Shown here in pieces: positions 6,008 to 8,189 of a DNA stretch of 8,189 bases (positions within the stretch are counted from its first letter, which is position 1; the number at the start of each line of letters is the position of its first letter). This stretch comes from Dehalococcoidales bacterium (GTDB lineage Bacteria > Chloroflexota > Dehalococcoidia > Dehalococcoidales > Fen-1064). Both the position numbers and the translations under genes were made by a program. The stretch covers positions 1-8,189 of the forward strand of contig JAQTPO010000087.1 of assembly GCA_028712845.1 (NCBI GenBank), read 5' to 3'. The notes under the pieces were generated by a model. The model had not been told where the DNA came from. It searched no databases and saw nothing but the letters and a program-made list of their open reading frames with translations.

Positions 6008-6439
6008 TTGCCAACGATTAACCAGTTAGTCCGCAAGGGACGTAAACCGGGTGTGGACAAAACAAAAGCGCCGGCTTTACATTATAACTATAATTCGTCG
6101 AAAAACAGGACAAGCTGGGGTGACGGTTCTCCCCAAAAGCGTGGGGTTTGTGTGCAGGTAAAGACAATGACTCCGAAGAAGCCTAATTCGGCACTGCGGA
6201 AAATTGCCAGAGTGCGTCTGACCAACCAGATGGAAGTGACAGCCTATATTCCCGGTGAGGGTCACGAGCTTCAAGAGCACTCGGTGGTTCTGGTTCGTGG
6301 CGGTAGGGTCAAAGACCTGCCTGGTGTTCGTTATCATATCGTCCGTGGGGCGCTGGATACCACCGGTGTAGGGAAACGGCGCAGAGGCCGCAGTAAGTAT
6401 GGCGCCAAACGGCCTAAGGCTGGAGCGGAGATTACTTAG
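6008..6439 (+). CDS. rpsL: 30S ribosomal protein S12
   Basis: S12 sits at the 30S decoding centre and helps control accuracy of codon reading. The product starts with [14 protein letters not shown] after the initiator and has 143 residues. The core is unmistakable: PQKRGVC (42-48), [11 protein letters not shown] (55-65), the loop carrying lysines tied to streptomycin response, then [19 protein letters not shown] (96-114) and a terminal [11 protein letters not shown]. Asp103 in VKDLPG corresponds to the aspartate methylthiolated by RimO in other bacteria. Residues about 25-40 are an insertion relative to the roughly 124-residue proteobacterial protein, in the same place as the insertion in Bacillus-type S12. 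The start is TTG, shown by AGGAGG at 5996-6001. Its stop overlaps the ribosome site of rpsG. It heads the str operon behind its own promoter and leader. Confidence 0.97.
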   Translation: MPTINQLVRKGRKPGVDKTKAPALHYNYNSSKNRTSWGDGSPQKRGVCVQVKTMTPKKPNSALRKIARVRLTNQMEVTAYIPGEGHELQEHSVVLVRGGRVKDLPGVRYHIVRGALDTTGVGKRRRGRSKYGAKRPKAGAEIT

Positions 6440-6447
6440 GAGGGAAC

Positions 6448-6921
6448 ATGTCACGACGCGCTCGTGCTATTAGAAGAGCTGAAGTTATGCCTGATACAAA
6501 ATATCAGAGTTTAACTGTTTCAAAGTTAATGAACAGAATTATGAAACGCGGCAAAAAGAGTCGCGCTGAAGAAATTGTCTATGGTGCTTTAGATTTGATG
6601 GGAAAGCAGGGTTCTAAAGACCCTGTTACAGATATGGAATTAGCAATCAGAAATATTACTCCCCAGTTAAAGGTGAAGTCGCGCCGGGTGGGGGGTGCTA
6701 CTTATCAGGTTCCGGTTGAAGTACCGCCTCAGGTGGGCTTGTCGCTGGCACTACGCTGGCTGGTTGATGCTGCCAGAGCCAGAAGCGGCAAGTCTATGGC
6801 GGAGAAACTAGCCTCTGAGATGAGCGATGCCGCAAAAGGGCAAGGAACTGCGGCTAAGAAACGTGAAGACACGCACAAGATGGCTGATGCTAACCGAGCT
6901 TTTGCCCATTACCGGTGGTAA
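6448..6921 (+). CDS. rpsG: 30S ribosomal protein S7
   Basis: S7 is a primary assembly protein that binds the 3' major domain of 16S rRNA and lines the E site. The 157-residue product is the usual bacterial length (about 156). It begins MSRRARAIRRAEVMPDTKY. Other conserved blocks are KLMNRIMKRGKKSRAEEIVYGAL (about 26-48), VKSRRVGGATYQVPVEV (about 75-91), LRWLVDAARAR (102-112) and the terminal HKMADANRAFAHYRW. AGGAGG (6438-6443) overlaps the rpsL stop and lies four bases before the ATG, so translation of the two is likely coupled. In some bacteria S7 represses its own operon by binding the rpsL-rpsG junction; the 8-base gap here leaves little room for that structure, so any feedback would more likely act at the upstream leader. 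Confidence 0.97.
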   Translation: MSRRARAIRRAEVMPDTKYQSLTVSKLMNRIMKRGKKSRAEEIVYGALDLMGKQGSKDPVTDMELAIRNITPQLKVKSRRVGGATYQVPVEVPPQVGLSLALRWLVDAARARSGKSMAEKLASEMSDAAKGQGTAAKKREDTHKMADANRAFAHYRW

Positions 6922-6922
6922 G

Positions 6923-6928
6923 AAGGAG
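6923..6928 (+). promoter_or_regulatory. Orphan Shine-Dalgarno (AAGGAG) after rpsG
   Basis: AAGGAG follows the rpsG stop by one base, yet no ATG, GTG or TTG lies at normal distance. An ATA at 6937 is eight bases downstream and in frame with fusA, with no stop between. The conventional fusA start at 6970 has its own AAAGGA, so the role of this site is unclear. Confidence 0.4.
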
Positions 6929-6969
6929 AGTCTGTCATAAACCCGTCTGTTGCCATAAAGGATAGAATT

Positions 6970-8189
6970 ATGCCCAGAAGTTTTCCTCTTGAAAGAGTGA
7001 GAAATATAGGTATCATTGCTCATATTGACGCTGGGAAAACCACGCTTACTGAGAGTGTACTGTATTACACTGGCATCACTTATAAAAAAGGTGGCGTTGA
7101 TGAAGGTACAACCGTAACCGACTGGATGCAAGAAGAGCGGGCACGTGGTATTACCATCACGTCTGCTGCAATCACTTGTCAGTGGCGCCAATATCGTATC
7201 AATATCATCGATACTCCCGGTCACGTGGATTTTACGGCAGAAGTAGAGAGATGCCTCAGAGTGTTAGATGGTGGTGTCGTGTTATTTGATGCCGTTCAAG
7301 GTGTCGAAGCTCAGTCAGAAACGGTCTGGCGGCAGGCGGATAAATATAATGTACCTCGTATTTGCTTCATAAATAAAATGGAGCGGGTTGGCGCCAGTTT
7401 TGAACACACTGTGGGGATGATTGAAAAGCGTTTGCACGCTAAACCATTAGCTATCCAGATACCTGTGGGCAGTGAAGCGGATTTCCATGGTGTCATTGAT
7501 TTAATTGAAAATAAAGCCTACAGCAAGGATGGGGATCGCGATAAACCTGTAGAAGAGATACCGATTCCTGCCGAATATCATGCCAGAGTTGAAGAAGCCC
7601 GTCATAACATGATTGAAAGACTTGCAGAGTCAGACGACCAAATTCTGGCGAGTTATCTTGATGGTGTTGAGCTTAGCAACGATGAGATTAGAGCCGCCAT
7701 TAGAAGAGCGACCCTCTCAGCCAGATTGGTGCCGGTTCTTTGCGGTAGCGCTTTGTCGAACAAAGGTATCAGACCTTTGCTGGATGCGGTTGGATATTAC
7801 CTGCCAGCGCCTTCCGACATGCCGCCAACTAAGGCGGTAGATTATAAGAATAGCAATGAGCTAACCCTTCAGGTAAGTGACCAGGAGCCTTTCACCGCAT
7901 TAGCTTTCAAGGTAGTTACCGACCCGTTCGTGGGCAGATTGGTCTACTTCAGAATTTATTCAGGTGTCGTAAAAGCCAGTGACCAGGTGTTAAATGCCAC
8001 CCGCGGGAAAACAGAACGCATCGGTCGTTTGTTCTTGATGCATGCTAACCGGCGTGACGAACTTGAATCCGCAGATACCGGTTCCATCGTAGCAACTCTG
8101 GGACTAAAAAATACATTTACCGGTGACACTTTAAGTAATCTGGAGCAACCGGTGCTTCTGGAATCAATCAAATTCCCGGAGCCGGTTAT
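6970..8189 (+). CDS. fusA: Translation elongation factor G (3' end outside window)
   Basis: EF-G is the GTPase that translocates tRNAs and mRNA on the ribosome and helps recycle it. The first 406 residues are visible; the frame runs off the right edge. The GTPase domain carries the P-loop AHIDAGKT (17-24), RGITI (59-63) with the switch I threonine, DTPGH (81-85) and GSA (259-261). The guanine-specificity motif reads NKME (135-138) where EF-G normally has NKMD. The G' insertion lies at about 160-255 and domain II from about 305, with DEPF-like DQEPFTALAFKVVTDPFVGRL. The end of the window reaches the FPEPV start of domain III. ATG 6970 is chosen because AAAGGA (6957-6962) lies seven bases upstream and because it places RNIGIIAHIDAGK at its normal distance from the N-terminus. 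It follows rpsG by 48 bases in the standard str order. Confidence 0.96.
   Translation, partial: MPRSFPLERVRNIGIIAHIDAGKTTLTESVLYYTGITYKKGGVDEGTTVTDWMQEERARGITITSAAITCQWRQYRINIIDTPGHVDFTAEVERCLRVLDGGVVLFDAVQGVEAQSETVWRQADKYNVPRICFINKMERVGASFEHTVGMIEKRLHAKPLAIQIPVGSEADFHGVIDLIENKAYSKDGDRDKPVEEIPIPAEYHARVEEARHNMIERLAESDDQILASYLDGVELSNDEIRAAIRRATLSARLVPVLCGSALSNKGIRPLLDAVGYYLPAPSDMPPTKAVDYKNSNELTLQVSDQEPFTALAFKVVTDPFVGRLVYFRIYSGVVKASDQVLNATRGKTERIGRLFLMHANRRDELESADTGSIVATLGLKNTFTGDTLSNLEQPVLLESIKFPEPV

Noticed and set aside
6077..6454. 125-codon minus-strand frame over rpsL
   Set aside because: Shadow frame opposite a highly conserved ribosomal protein gene.
6808..7224. 138-codon minus-strand frame over rpsG and fusA
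   Set aside because: Spans the junction of two certain genes in antisense; no recognisable domain.

Overview
The window looks like an ordinary bacterial chromosome segment of roughly 50% GC. The gene set suggests a Chloroflexota (Dehalococcoidia-like) or related lineage. This rests on the look of the proteins: GluRS beside a PflX-type radical SAM protein, DUF502 and PspC membrane proteins, and an S12 with the central insertion typical of Gram-positive-type lineages. No rRNA, tRNA, CRISPR, phage or transposase gene was seen.

Layout. Positions 2-1120 (+) hold the 3' part of a protein that looks like the C-terminal half of an Hsp90/GHKL-type ATPase; its start lies outside the window. A REP-like inverted repeat (about 1149-1231) separates it from a convergent minus-strand gene for a small MTH1187/UPF0045 thiamine-binding protein (1248-1547). 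That gene is divergent from gltX (1667-3136, +), which is followed 12 bases later by a PflX-like radical SAM gene (3149-4141). After a 107-base gap with a candidate extended -10 promoter come a DUF502 membrane protein (4249-4917), a PspC-domain membrane protein (4928-5413) and a candidate 45-residue ORF coupled to pspC by a TAATG overlap.

The stretch 5551-6007 has no long gene. It holds a hairpin at 5592-5610, a candidate 37-residue lysine-rich minus-strand ORF (5609-5722) with a good ribosome binding site, a strong sigma-A-type promoter (5852-5881) and a leader with a perfect 10-bp hairpin. The str operon follows: rpsL (TTG start, 6008-6439), rpsG (6448-6921) and fusA (6970 to beyond the window).

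How the genes work together. rpsL, rpsG and fusA form a translation operon encoding 30S proteins S12 and S7 and the translocase EF-G. gltX supplies Glu-tRNA to the same process. DUF502 and PspC form a likely two-gene envelope unit. No clear novel multi-gene system was found. The points most worth a second look are the two small ORFs, the rpsL leader hairpin, the NKME guanine-recognition motif in EF-G and an orphan Shine-Dalgarno ahead of fusA.
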